From Algibacter pectinivorans (GTDB lineage Bacteria; Bacteroidota; Bacteroidia; Flavobacteriales; Flavobacteriaceae): 64,000 nucleotides of DNA. The notes beneath the pieces were generated by a model. It ran no database searches. It was not told where the DNA came from and was given only the letters and a program-made list of their open reading frames with translations. The position numbers and the translations under genes were made by a program. The DNA lies in contig NZ_FOMI01000003.1 in NCBI RefSeq assembly GCF_900112595.1, positions 62,001 through 126,000 on the forward strand. Reading direction: 5' to 3'. Positions 46,347 through 54,668 of this stretch are shown here, one piece after another (the stretch's first letter is position 1; each line of letters starts with the position of its first letter).

Positions 46347-47942
46347 ATGAAAAAAATGTGTTATACATTTATATTATTGGCCTTTTTGGTGTCTTGTAAG
46401 AGTGTTGAAAAACATAATACACAAATTACCAAGTTGCATACGATACAAGACTTACATCAAGATATCGATAAGCTATATAAGCAACTTAAACGCCATCATC
46501 CTAAGTTATATCAATACACACCTAAAGCGGTTTTGGATTTTAAGTTTGATAGTTTAAAACAAGCCATTAATCGACCTATGGATTCCAGAGCGTTTTATAA
46601 GCAATTAGCTCCGGTTGTGGCACAAGTTAAGCAAGGTCATGTTTCGGTTGGGCTAGAAGGTAAGCGGTTTACAAGAAAAGAACTTAAGGCATTAAAAAAG
46701 AAAAAATTTGAGTTCTACGATTTAGATATCGTTTATCTAGAGGGTAAACTTTGGGTAAAAAATTATAAAGGAAACGATTCTACTTTAATAGGAAAAGAAA
46801 TTGTGCGTATTAATGGCGAGTCGGCAACAAAATTGGCAGAAGTATATAAAACACGTTTTGCTTCCGATGGTTATAATAAAACACTGTATAACAGATATGT
46901 GTCTAAATCGTTTTCATTGTATTATTACAGAGATAAAGGGTTTCTAGATAGTTTACAGGTAACTTTTAAGGCTAAGGATTCGGTGTTTTCAAAAGTATTA
47001 AGGCGCATCGATAAAAATCCAAAAAAAGATAATAAGGATTCCATTAGCGCTTCCGCGGAAGACATAAAACCTAAAAAACGTAGTCTAGAGGATAAAAAAG
47101 AAAATAGACTAGCAAAAAAACAATTTAGAAAACAAAAAAGGAAACGAGGGTATATACCAAAGGATAAAAACTTTACCAGAAATTTTAAATACATAGGAAA
47201 AGATAGCACAATAGCCTATATGAAATTAAGAAGTTTTACCAACGGCAATTATAAACGTTTTTATAAAGAAGTTTTTGCTAAAATAGATGCCAAAAACACC
47301 TCCCACTTTATTCTAGATTTAAGAGATAATGGAGGCGGAAGAATAGCCGAAATAGACTATTTATATGGCTATTTAGCTAATAAGCCGTTTCAATTTATTA
47401 AAGAAAGTGAGGTAATGAGTAGGACCCCATTTATAAAATCTGTAATGAGTAATACCATACCTAATAGTATAAAAGTAATAGGTTCTTTGTTTTATCCCGT
47501 GGTTGCGACTTATAGTTTAATAAAAACTAAAACGTATAACGATAAAATTTATTTTAATTTTAATAAGTACACCAAAATTAAAGCCCCTAAGCCATTAGCA
47601 TATACCGGAAAGTTGTATGTCTTAATAAATGGTAATTCGTTTTCGGCATCCTCAATACTCTCTACCCATTTAAAAGCTACAAAGCGCGCTACATTTATAG
47701 GGGAAGAAACTGGAGGCGCGTATAATGGAACCGTAGCAGGCGTTTTCAAAATTTATAAATTACCGGAGTCTCAGGTTAAAGTGGGCTTTGGCTTAATGCA
47801 AATAGAGGCGCCACAAAAGCAAAATCCAGATGGCTTTGGTATTAAACCCGATGTTAAGGTGGTACCAAATATAATGGATATTCAATCGGGTATTGATACC
47901 GAGTTAGAGTGGATTCTTAAAGATATTTATAATTTAGATTAA
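46347..47942 (+). CDS. S41-family peptidase lipoprotein
   Basis: A 531-residue protein with a lipoprotein signal ending LLAFLVSC (Cys 17). An N-terminal helical domain (about 25-110) comes first. A Lys/Arg-rich insert (about 225-270, rich in KKENRLAKKQFRKQ) interrupts the middle. The C-terminal protease domain has FILDLRDNGGG, then the nucleophile in YVLINGNSFSASSILSTHL and GEETGGAYNG. It is probably a periplasmic processing peptidase. Confidence 0.9.
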   Translation: MKKMCYTFILLAFLVSCKSVEKHNTQITKLHTIQDLHQDIDKLYKQLKRHHPKLYQYTPKAVLDFKFDSLKQAINRPMDSRAFYKQLAPVVAQVKQGHVSVGLEGKRFTRKELKALKKKKFEFYDLDIVYLEGKLWVKNYKGNDSTLIGKEIVRINGESATKLAEVYKTRFASDGYNKTLYNRYVSKSFSLYYYRDKGFLDSLQVTFKAKDSVFSKVLRRIDKNPKKDNKDSISASAEDIKPKKRSLEDKKENRLAKKQFRKQKRKRGYIPKDKNFTRNFKYIGKDSTIAYMKLRSFTNGNYKRFYKEVFAKIDAKNTSHFILDLRDNGGGRIAEIDYLYGYLANKPFQFIKESEVMSRTPFIKSVMSNTIPNSIKVIGSLFYPVVATYSLIKTKTYNDKIYFNFNKYTKIKAPKPLAYTGKLYVLINGNSFSASSILSTHLKATKRATFIGEETGGAYNGTVAGVFKIYKLPESQVKVGFGLMQIEAPQKQNPDGFGIKPDVKVVPNIMDIQSGIDTELEWILKDIYNLD

Positions 47943-48037
47943 TTTCCTCAAAAAAACTGTTAATCCATTAATAACCTTGAATCTAAATTTGTATTTTTGA
48001 TTTTCGATTTATAAATAGAAAATCTCAAAATTATTAT

Positions 48038-49438
48038 ATGAATTCATACGATGTAGCCATTATTGGTTCTGGACCCGGAGGATATGTTGCAGCCATACGT
48101 TGCGCACAATTAGGCATGAAAACTGCCATTATAGAAAAATACTCAACATTAGGAGGAACCTGTTTAAATGTAGGTTGTATACCAAGTAAAGCACTTTTAG
48201 ATTCTTCGCACCATTACGACGATGCGGTAAAACATTTTGAAGAGCATGGTATTGAAATTCCTGGTGAGGTAAAAGTGAATTTAGAGAAAATGATTGCTCG
48301 TAAACAAGCTGTTGTTGACCAAACCACTGGAGGTATTGATTTTTTAATGAAGAAAAACAATATTGATGTGTACCAAGGTTTAGGTAGCTTTAAAGATGCC
48401 ACTCATATTACTATTAATGGTGAAGAAACAACCGAGATTGAAGCAAAAAACACCATTATTGCTACAGGTAGTAAACCATCAAGCTTACCATTTATAAATA
48501 TTGATAAAGAACGCATCATAACATCAACCGAAGCTTTAAAACTTAAAGAAATCCCTAAACATTTAATTGTTATTGGTGGTGGTGTTATTGGTTTAGAGCT
48601 AGGTCAAGTTTACCGTCGTTTAGGTGCGGAAGTTACTGTTGTTGAGTACATGGATAGAATTATTCCAACAATGGATGCTGGCTTATCTAAAGAATTAAAC
48701 AAAGTTTTCAAAAAAGCGAAGTTTAAAATGCAGGTTTCTCACAAAGTGAAATCGGTAGAGCGCGTTGGCGACGAAGTAATTGTAAAAGCCGATAACAAAA
48801 AAGGAGAAGAAGTTGAGTTTAAAGGCGACTACTGTTTAGTTTCTGTAGGGCGTAAGCCGTATACCGATGGTTTAAATACTGAAGCTGCAGGAGTAAAATT
48901 AGACGATAGAGGTCGTGTTGAAGTAAATGCGCATTTACAAACATCGGCATCAAACATATATGCTATTGGAGATGTTGTTAAAGGTGCTATGTTAGCACAC
49001 AAGGCAGAAGAAGAAGGTGTTTTTGTTGCCGAAACTTTAGCAGGACAAAAACCACATATCGATTATAACTTAATTCCTGGTGTGGTTTATACATGGCCAG
49101 AAGTAGCTGCTGTTGGTAAAACAGAAGAGCAACTTAAGGAAGCAGGTGTTAATTATAAAGTAGGATCTTTTCCAATGCGTGCCTTAGGTAGAAGTAGAGC
49201 AAGTATGGATTTAGATGGATTTGTAAAAATTCTTGCAGATAAAACTACCGATGAAATTTTAGGTGTACATATGATTGGAGCTCGTGCTGCAGATATGATT
49301 GCCGAAGCGGTTGTTGCTATGGAATACAGAGCCTCTGCCGAAGATGTTTCTCGTATGTCTCACGCACACCCAACGTTTACAGAAGCTATTAAAGAAGCGG
49401 CTTTAGCTGCCACTGAAGATAGAGCGTTACATATCTAA
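48038..49438 (+). CDS. lpd: dihydrolipoyl dehydrogenase
   Basis: The E3 component of 2-oxoacid dehydrogenase complexes. 466 residues with the FAD motif IIGSGPGGYVAA, redox-active GGTCLNVGCIPSK, NAD motif IGGGVIGLELGQVY, ATDVVKGAMLAHKAEEEG-type FAD block and C-terminal HAHPTFTEA with the catalytic His-Glu. It is followed by its own terminator. Confidence 0.98.
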   Translation: MNSYDVAIIGSGPGGYVAAIRCAQLGMKTAIIEKYSTLGGTCLNVGCIPSKALLDSSHHYDDAVKHFEEHGIEIPGEVKVNLEKMIARKQAVVDQTTGGIDFLMKKNNIDVYQGLGSFKDATHITINGEETTEIEAKNTIIATGSKPSSLPFINIDKERIITSTEALKLKEIPKHLIVIGGGVIGLELGQVYRRLGAEVTVVEYMDRIIPTMDAGLSKELNKVFKKAKFKMQVSHKVKSVERVGDEVIVKADNKKGEEVEFKGDYCLVSVGRKPYTDGLNTEAAGVKLDDRGRVEVNAHLQTSASNIYAIGDVVKGAMLAHKAEEEGVFVAETLAGQKPHIDYNLIPGVVYTWPEVAAVGKTEEQLKEAGVNYKVGSFPMRALGRSRASMDLDGFVKILADKTTDEILGVHMIGARAADMIAEAVVAMEYRASAEDVSRMSHAHPTFTEAIKEAALAATEDRALHI

Positions 49439-49467
49439 TTCCTGCGAAGGCAGAAATTTCAAAATAG

Positions 49468-49503
49468 AAAAGGCTGACTTTAATAATTAAAGTCAGCCTT
49501 TTT
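49468..49503 (+). terminator. Rho-independent terminator after lpd
   Basis: A perfect stem AAAGGCTGACTTTA / TAAAGTCAGCCTTT with a short loop is followed by T residues. It lies between convergent lpd and S1/P1 nuclease genes and probably serves both. Confidence 0.9.
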
Positions 49504-49525
49504 AATATAATATATAGGTTGTTTT

Positions 49526-50308
49526 TTAAAACAAATCATTTAAAACCTTAGCCAAACGAATGCCGGCAATTTGTAACTGACTTCTAACGGTATTAAAGTT
49601 CTCGTAAGAGTAGCGGTATTTTAAGTTATCACCTAGTTTAGCAGATGCATATACCTTTTTAGTAAGTTCGTGCGTTTCGTTTACCCAATCAACAACAGTA
49701 CCTTTCTGTAAGGCTTTTACTTGTTTTTTAGATAAAACATCAGCGTTTTCGGCAAGTTCATTATAACTCATACCAAAACTCTTTATCATATCTGTATCCC
49801 AAACGCGATGTAAGTTGGAATCTTCATAAAACCACTGTACTTTAAAATCGTTACCACCTTTATCTTCTTGTAAGCCTACGTGCATAGGTTGGTGTAAATC
49901 GCCCACTAAATGTATTAATAGTTTAAGGTAAAATGCTTTATCATCATCAGTTGCATTTTTATCACTTATTATGGTTTTGCAAAATTCAATACCAGTAACT
50001 AAATCGCCTTTAGGGTTTACTTTAGAGTCTTCATAGTTTTCATCATGAGACATATTAATATAGTGCCAAGTATAAAACTCATTGTAGCGTTTATCAGATT
50101 TTATTTCATCGGCAAATGTTGATACAAAAGCCAAAGATTTTCTTTTTAAAAGGCGTTTAACCTGTCTTTTTGTTTTGCCACATAAATAATCGTCGGCAAT
50201 TTTACCAACAACACGGTGGCCGGTGGCTCCCCAAAAATCATCAAAAGCATGACTCTTGTACGGTAAAATAAAGAAAATAACTATAAGGCTTGTGTAAATG
50301 AATTTCAT
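49526..50308 (-). CDS. S1/P1-type nuclease
   Basis: A 260-residue exported nuclease with a signal peptide ending near KSHAF (residue 22). Zinc ligands are visible in FWGATGHRVVGKIAD, WHYINMSHD, HLVGDLHQPMHVG and NLHRVWDTDMI. It cuts single-stranded nucleic acids in the periplasm or medium. It lies alone. Confidence 0.93.
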   Translation of the reverse strand: MKFIYTSLIVIFFILPYKSHAFDDFWGATGHRVVGKIADDYLCGKTKRQVKRLLKRKSLAFVSTFADEIKSDKRYNEFYTWHYINMSHDENYEDSKVNPKGDLVTGIEFCKTIISDKNATDDDKAFYLKLLIHLVGDLHQPMHVGLQEDKGGNDFKVQWFYEDSNLHRVWDTDMIKSFGMSYNELAENADVLSKKQVKALQKGTVVDWVNETHELTKKVYASAKLGDNLKYRYSYENFNTVRSQLQIAGIRLAKVLNDLF

Positions 50309-50588
50309 AAATTTTGATTTTGAGCAAATTTAGCAATATCATTAATAAGTTAAGATGTTAAAATGAGCCTTAACAAAAGTTTAATTATGGTATCTATCGT
50401 AGCACGAAGTAATTGTGAAAATTATATTAAGTCATTGTTTTTTAGTTTTTTATGGGGTTTAGTTTAGGGAAATCCGAAGAATTACCTTTTAGTTTGTACG
50501 TAATTTATTAATTTTTAGTGTTTTTTGTGACTCTTTGCAAAAGGTTGTGTCTTAAAACCGTATAACAACTAAATAGCGAAAGCTAATT

Positions 50589-51164
50589 TTGAAAACCCTA
50601 AATAACATTACTAAACTATCGGACGAAGATTTGGTGAAAGCCATTGTGGAAACCAATAATACCTTGCTTTTTGAAACCTTGTATGATAGGTATTCTACTT
50701 TAGTTTATAATAAATGCTACGGATTTGCAAAAGATGGCCATGAAGCTAAAGATTTAACACAAGATATCTTTTTAAAACTCTTTGTTAAATTGGGTAGTTT
50801 TAAAGGAAAATCTAAGTTTTCAACTTGGCTTTATGCTTTTTCATACAATCACTGTGTTAATTATGTAACAAGAAATACAGCTAAAAAGTTTGAAAAAGAT
50901 TCTGTTGATTATAAAGATTTAGAAAATCTATCGGAAGACGAGGAAGATGATAGTAGTTTCTTAAAAATGAAGGTTGATAAGTTGAAAGTGGCTTTAGAAT
51001 TAATTTCTCCAGAAGAGAAGATGATTTTATTGATGAAGTATCAAGATAACCTTTCTATAAAGGAAATTGTAAGTGCTATGGAGATTGGAGAAAGTGCGGT
51101 TAAAATGCGAATTAAACGCGCTAAAGACAAGCTAATAGCAGTGTATAACGAAAACCAAAATTAA
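50589..51164 (+). CDS. ECF-type sigma factor, TTG start
   Basis: A 191-residue sigma-70 factor. Region 2 has LYDRYSTLVYNKCYGFAKDGHEAKDLTQDIFLKLF and FSTWLYAFSYNHCVNYV. Region 4 has LLMKYQDNLSIKEIVSAMEIGESAVKMRIKRAK. It begins with TTG; no ATG is near. It is clearly paralogous to the sigma factor at 52542. It overlaps the next small gene by one base (TAATG). A TAATTTTG box overlaps its start codon. Confidence 0.9.
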   Translation: MKTLNNITKLSDEDLVKAIVETNNTLLFETLYDRYSTLVYNKCYGFAKDGHEAKDLTQDIFLKLFVKLGSFKGKSKFSTWLYAFSYNHCVNYVTRNTAKKFEKDSVDYKDLENLSEDEEDDSSFLKMKVDKLKVALELISPEEKMILLMKYQDNLSIKEIVSAMEIGESAVKMRIKRAKDKLIAVYNENQN

Positions 51165-51343
51165 TGGAAGATCCATTTAAATTAATAAACCAGCCTCTTA
51201 AAGAAGTTCCACCGGAACTTAAAAACAAGGTAATGAGCGATATTGCTATGGCAAAGCTTATAATGGATTTGGCTTCATTATTTTCATATAACATAGGAGA
51301 TGTTATAGAAACTGTAATGAAGAATAGAAATTCTGATAATTAA
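51164..51343 (+). CDS. 59-residue protein coupled to the sigma factor
   Basis: Begins at the ATG formed by the stop of the sigma factor gene (TAATG). The peptide has a Pro-rich start (MEDPFKLINQPLKEVPPELK) and two helices, the second amphipathic and Met/Leu-rich (DIAMAKLIMDLASLFSYNIG). It has no membrane segment. Position suggests a small regulator of the sigma factor, for example an anti-sigma or adaptor peptide. No family is recognised. Confidence 0.7.
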   Translation: MEDPFKLINQPLKEVPPELKNKVMSDIAMAKLIMDLASLFSYNIGDVIETVMKNRNSDN

Positions 51344-51383
51344 ATTTTAACCAATACAACCCTAACAATAAAAAATAAGTAAA

Positions 51384-52211
51384 ATGGATAAAGCAACACA
51401 ATGGAAAGACATGGCCATGGAATCTTTAACAACGATGTGGCTTGAAATATCAAAAATATTTCCGAATATAATAGGTACTATTATTGTACTTGTATTTGGA
51501 TGGCTAATAACAAAATTAATAGTTAAGGTTATTAAAAAAGCTTTAAAGCTAGCTAAGGCAGAAAAGTTAGATGATGCTATTAATGAAATAGAAATTGTAG
51601 AAGGCAAAAAACTAAATTTCGATACCATAAAAATTGTATCAAATTTTGTTAAGTGGGTTATGTATATCATGCTATTTATTATGGCATCGGATATTATGAA
51701 CCTTACCATGATCTCAGAGCAAATTAGCAACTTATTAGGCTTATTACCGCAATTGTTTGCTGCGCTTGTAATATTTACAGTAGGATTAATTTTAGCCAAC
51801 CTTATTAAGAAAGGTATAAAATCGTTTTTTGAATCTATGGATTTATCTGGAGCAAAAATGATTAGTCAGGTGGTCTTTTTTCTTATTTTAATTTTTGTAT
51901 CCATTACAGCATTAAATCAAGCGGGCATAGATACCGAGATTATAACGAGTAATTTAACCATGATTTTGGCAGCCTTTTTAATAGCCTTTGCACTAGCTTT
52001 AGGTTTAGGAGCACAAAAGGTAGTAGCCGATTTGCTAAGAACTTTTTATACAAGAAAAACCTACGAGTTAGGACAGAAAATAGAATTTAATAATTTAAAA
52101 GGAAGAATTGAATCCATAGACGGGATAACAGTAACCATTAAAACTGAAGAAGGAAAATTAATAGTACCAATTAAAGATATTGTAGAGAGTCAAGTAAGTA
52201 TACAGGATTAA
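51384..52211 (+). CDS. MscS-like mechanosensitive channel
   Basis: A 275-residue membrane protein. An N-terminal helix IIGTIIVLVFGWLITKLIVK matches the conserved TM-helix repeat of this group. Three more helices follow. The pore-lining helix region is ALALGLGAQKVVADLLRTFY, followed by the beta domain IEFNNLKGRIESIDGITVTI and KLIVPIKDIVESQV. It releases solutes on osmotic downshift. It probably shares a transcript with the sigma factor, with a 40-base gap to the small gene. Confidence 0.9.
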   Translation: MDKATQWKDMAMESLTTMWLEISKIFPNIIGTIIVLVFGWLITKLIVKVIKKALKLAKAEKLDDAINEIEIVEGKKLNFDTIKIVSNFVKWVMYIMLFIMASDIMNLTMISEQISNLLGLLPQLFAALVIFTVGLILANLIKKGIKSFFESMDLSGAKMISQVVFFLILIFVSITALNQAGIDTEIITSNLTMILAAFLIAFALALGLGAQKVVADLLRTFYTRKTYELGQKIEFNNLKGRIESIDGITVTIKTEEGKLIVPIKDIVESQVSIQD

Positions 52212-52215
52212 CTTT

Positions 52216-52326
52216 AAGTTAGGGTTAAAATTTGGTTGGTTACTTTTCTGTACACCGAAAAACTCTCTACTCTTATATTACACCTCTTTCGTTATGAGTC
52301 TTATCATAACTTAAGAGGTTTTTTTA
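52216..52326 (+). ncRNA. candidate small RNA or 3' UTR module, copy 1
   Basis: Begins with the motif AAGTTAGGGTTAAAATTTGG, continues TTGGTTAC and ends in the terminator at 52282-52326. A near-identical motif followed by another hairpin occurs after the second sigma factor (53115-53206). The pairing of motif and terminator after both genes suggests a conserved RNA element; a separate RNA is only inferred. Confidence 0.35.
52282..52326 (+). terminator. terminator after the mechanosensitive channel gene
   Basis: ACCTCTT...GTTATGA pairs with TCATAAC...AAGAGGT, with an internal mismatch bulge and loop GTCTTA. It is followed by seven T. The rest of the 330-base gap to the next sigma factor is AT-rich with no gene. 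Confidence 0.75.
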
Positions 52327-52541
52327 TTTAAAAAAGTAATTATCGCAGATGGTTTTAATTGTTTTCCTTTTTTTAAAATTCAGCTAAAAATTATAAATTA
52401 GGTTTTTTCTGTCAAAAATAATTACACATCAACGATTAAATATGTTTTTAATCGATTTGGTTTACCAATTCTGTTTAAAAAGTGCATCGGGTTATCTATT
52501 CTGTAATATTGGGGTATCAATAACCAATAACCCTTTTAATT

Positions 52542-53072
52542 TTGACAGACGAACAATTAGTATCCGCAATAGTAGTAAAAAAAGACTCCGCTTTATTTGA
52601 AATTTTATACGATAGATTTTCAAAGCGTATTTACAACAAATGTTATTCTTTTGTAAATGATGAAGACGAAGCTAAAGATTTAACTCAAGACATCTTTTTA
52701 AAGTTATTTGTAAAACTTTCAAGTTTTAAAGGAGATTCTAAATTCTCAACTTGGGTATATTCTTTCACTTATAATCATTGTGTAAATTATTTATCTAGAA
52801 GTAAAGTAAAAAAATACGAAAAGCGTTTTCCTGAGTTTTATGATGCAGCCGATTTAACTGAAGAAAGTTATAGTAACCAAGATTTGGTTGACAAGTTAAA
52901 CTACGGTTTAAGCATGATTTCTGCCGAAGATAAATCCATATTATTATTAAAATATCAAAACGATTTATCTATTAAAAATATTGAAGAGGTTATGGGGTTA
53001 GGAACAAGCGCGGTTAAAATGAGAATAAAAAGAGCAAAAGAAAAGTTAGTTAACACTTGTGCTCTGGTATAA
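52542..53072 (+). CDS. second ECF-type sigma factor, TTG start
   Basis: A 176-residue paralogue of the sigma factor at 50589. Identical long stretches include EAKDLTQDIFLKLFVKL, SFKG-x-SKFSTW, YNHCVNYL and AVKMRIKRAK. It begins TTG-ACA with no ATG nearby, and TAATTTTG overlaps the start. It lacks a following small gene. The pair probably arose by local duplication and may share or compete for promoters. Confidence 0.9.
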   Translation: MTDEQLVSAIVVKKDSALFEILYDRFSKRIYNKCYSFVNDEDEAKDLTQDIFLKLFVKLSSFKGDSKFSTWVYSFTYNHCVNYLSRSKVKKYEKRFPEFYDAADLTEESYSNQDLVDKLNYGLSMISAEDKSILLLKYQNDLSIKNIEEVMGLGTSAVKMRIKRAKEKLVNTCALV

Positions 53073-53114
53073 CAAGTAAATTGTAGTTAGTTATATATAA
53101 ACAGAGTTTTCTAT

Positions 53115-53139
53115 AAGTTAGGGTTAATTTGGTTGGTTA
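53115..53139 (+). repeat. copy 2 of the AAGTTAGGG...GGTTGGTTA motif
   Basis: AAGTTAGGGTTAATTTGGTT followed by GGTTA. It differs from the copy at 52216-52242 by two inserted A. It lies 42 bases after the second sigma factor and precedes the hairpin at 53171. Confidence 0.6.
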
Positions 53140-53170
53140 ATACTTGTTAATATTGAAACTATCTATATTT

Positions 53171-53206
53171 AAATCCCTTTTCATTAATTTGGAAAGGGTT
53201 TTTTTG
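53171..53206 (+). terminator. terminator after the second sigma factor
   Basis: AAATCCCTTTTC pairs with GGAAAGGGTTT (with G-U and short mismatches), followed by a T-run. It separates the sigma factor from the decayed leftward LytTR remnant. Confidence 0.75.
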
Positions 53207-53209
53207 TTT

Positions 53210-53416
53210 TTAATACTTTTCTAAAATCTGTAATACATCCTTTTTATAACTTCTACTTATGGTTAAGGCGGTGTTATTAATGGTTATTTCCTCGTTAGTA
53301 AAAGATTCTATATGTTTTAATGCTACAATGTAAGATCGGTGTATTCTTAAAAATTGAGCATTAGGTAGTTTGGCTTCTATAGCGCTAATAGTTTCTCTGG
53401 TTACAATGTTTTTATT
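53210..53416 (-). pseudogene. LytTR response-regulator remnant (C-terminal DNA-binding domain)
   Basis: An open minus-strand frame of about 65 codons after a TAA, with no start codon. It reads LPNAQFLRIHRSYIVALKHI, then EEITINNTALTISRSYKKDV, and ends LEKY. This is the C-terminal half of a LytTR DNA-binding domain. The receiver domain and the first part of LytTR are missing. It meets the kinase remnant at about 53401-53410 in another frame, as expected after a deletion. Confidence 0.8.
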
Positions 53417-53604
53417 TTATAAATAAAAACATAGGTTGTTGCAATAGTAATAGGCATTAAAAACAACGAGAAGGATAATACATAACTAAAATCGCTACTA
53501 TCTACACCAAAAAAATAGGTGTAAAACAGCAAGACCCCGCACCAAAAGGCAAAGTGAAGTATTACCCGTCCTATTTTTTTTAAAATGAATTGCTTTGTTA
53601 GCAT
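53401..53604 (-). pseudogene. LytS-type histidine kinase remnant (N-terminal 67 residues)
   Basis: ATG at 53604, then KKIGRVILHFAFWCGVLLFY, a first membrane helix, TYFFGVDSSDFSYVLSFSLF, a second helix, and the stop after YKIKTL. This is the start of the membrane part of LytS/YehU-like sensor kinases of Bacteroidota. The rest of the membrane region and both kinase domains are absent, and the sequence runs straight into the LytTR remnant. Confidence 0.7.
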
Positions 53605-53935
53605 TACAAATGTTTTAGGAATTTTGTCAATTCGAGTGTGTTTTTACTCATTTTTAGGAGTGAAATTTGTTTCGAGTATATAATATTCCGTTTTAAAATG
53701 TATTATTCCAGCGGAAACTGTGCTTAGCTAAATAAAGTAAAAACACATTTCGGTTTACAATACAATAATACTATAAATTTTAAGGGCTTAAATATTTTGT
53801 AGACGAATAACCGATTTAATTACCGTTTTAGCATATTGCTGTTTTAATTGCTAAATTCGTTATCCGTCGCATTTTAATTTTTAGTACACATTAAGGCTAT
53901 ATGTTTGTACCATGTTTAATTAAAACCAATTAATT
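53605..53935. other. AT-rich spacer with possible promoter for the ExbB-like gene
   Basis: A 331-base gap without a gene. TATGTTTG (53900-53907) is a plausible -7 box 28 bases before the next ATG, but no clear -33 box is seen. Nothing else was recognised. Confidence 0.4.
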
Positions 53936-54328
53936 ATGTTTATGTTATCAGTTGTTTTCTTGAATGTTTTTGTAGATAGATTTATGGAAGGCGGACCACT
54001 ATTTATGTCCTTAATATTAATTTGTCTGTTGTTGGCTATAGCGTTTCTCGTTATGGGCTTTGTTAATTTGAAAAAGGATGTATTGAAATCTAAAAAAATG
54101 ACCAAACTAGCATCCGATGTTAGTATATTAGGTTTAGTATTTGGGTTTTTGGGTTCTACAATTGGCATGATTACAGCCTTTGATGCTATAGAGTCCATTG
54201 GCGGTATTAGTCAAGGTATGATGGCCGCAGGACTTAAAGTAGCCTTTTTAACTACCGTATTTGGCTGTATTACATTTATTTTACCACGAATTGGCATTAT
54301 TATTTTAAGAGGCTTACAGAAAGGTTAG
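53936..54328 (+). CDS. short MotA/TolQ/ExbB-like membrane protein
   Basis: A 130-residue protein with three hydrophobic helices: about 18-42, 63-82 and 95-118. The second and third match the conserved core of the ExbB/TolQ family (LGLVFGFLGSTIGMITAF and GLKVAFLTTVFGCITF). It lacks the N-terminal helix and long loop of full ExbB, and no ExbD or TolR gene is adjacent. It may be a stand-alone family member, common in flavobacteria. Confidence 0.8.
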   Translation: MFMLSVVFLNVFVDRFMEGGPLFMSLILICLLLAIAFLVMGFVNLKKDVLKSKKMTKLASDVSILGLVFGFLGSTIGMITAFDAIESIGGISQGMMAAGLKVAFLTTVFGCITFILPRIGIIILRGLQKG

Positions 54329-54503
54329 TAGCAATAGCGGTTCTTCATCAATCAATTAATCAAATTATTTAAAATCTCTTTTTCATTAGGTTGAAAGGGA
54401 GGTTTTCCATGTTTTAATAAATCCTTGCTTGCGCTAGCTTTGAAAATAAAAAAAACAAAGCGACTAATAAAAAACGAGTAATAATTATACTTGGCAGATA
54501 GGT

Positions 54504-54590
54504 GCGTTAGGGATTGAACGGCATGTTTGAGCTCCCCGACGTAGAAGGGAGCGAGTAGTGAAAGCCCGACCCTTTAGGGGTAACGCCCAA
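54504..54590 (+). repeat. dispersed repeat copy C
   Basis: Reads GCGTTAGGGATTGAACGGC, then GACGTAGAAGGGAGCGAG, AAAGCCCGACCCTTTAGGGG and TAACGCCCA. It lies in the same orientation as copy B and is more diverged. It occupies much of the 340-base gap before the helicase gene end. A weak hairpin (AATCTCTTTTTC with GAAAGGGAGGTT, 54384-54413) ends the ExbB-like transcript. Confidence 0.7.
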
Positions 54591-54668
54591 AAACAACTAT
54601 TAAAAAGAACCTTAAAAGCTAAATTCTGAGAACGTAAACCACTAAAAACTACCGCTGAAAACTGCGAC

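Noticed and set aside
51362-51799. 145-codon minus-strand frame opposite the mechanosensitive channel
   Set aside because: It is a shadow of the channel gene; the plus-strand protein has clear family motifs.
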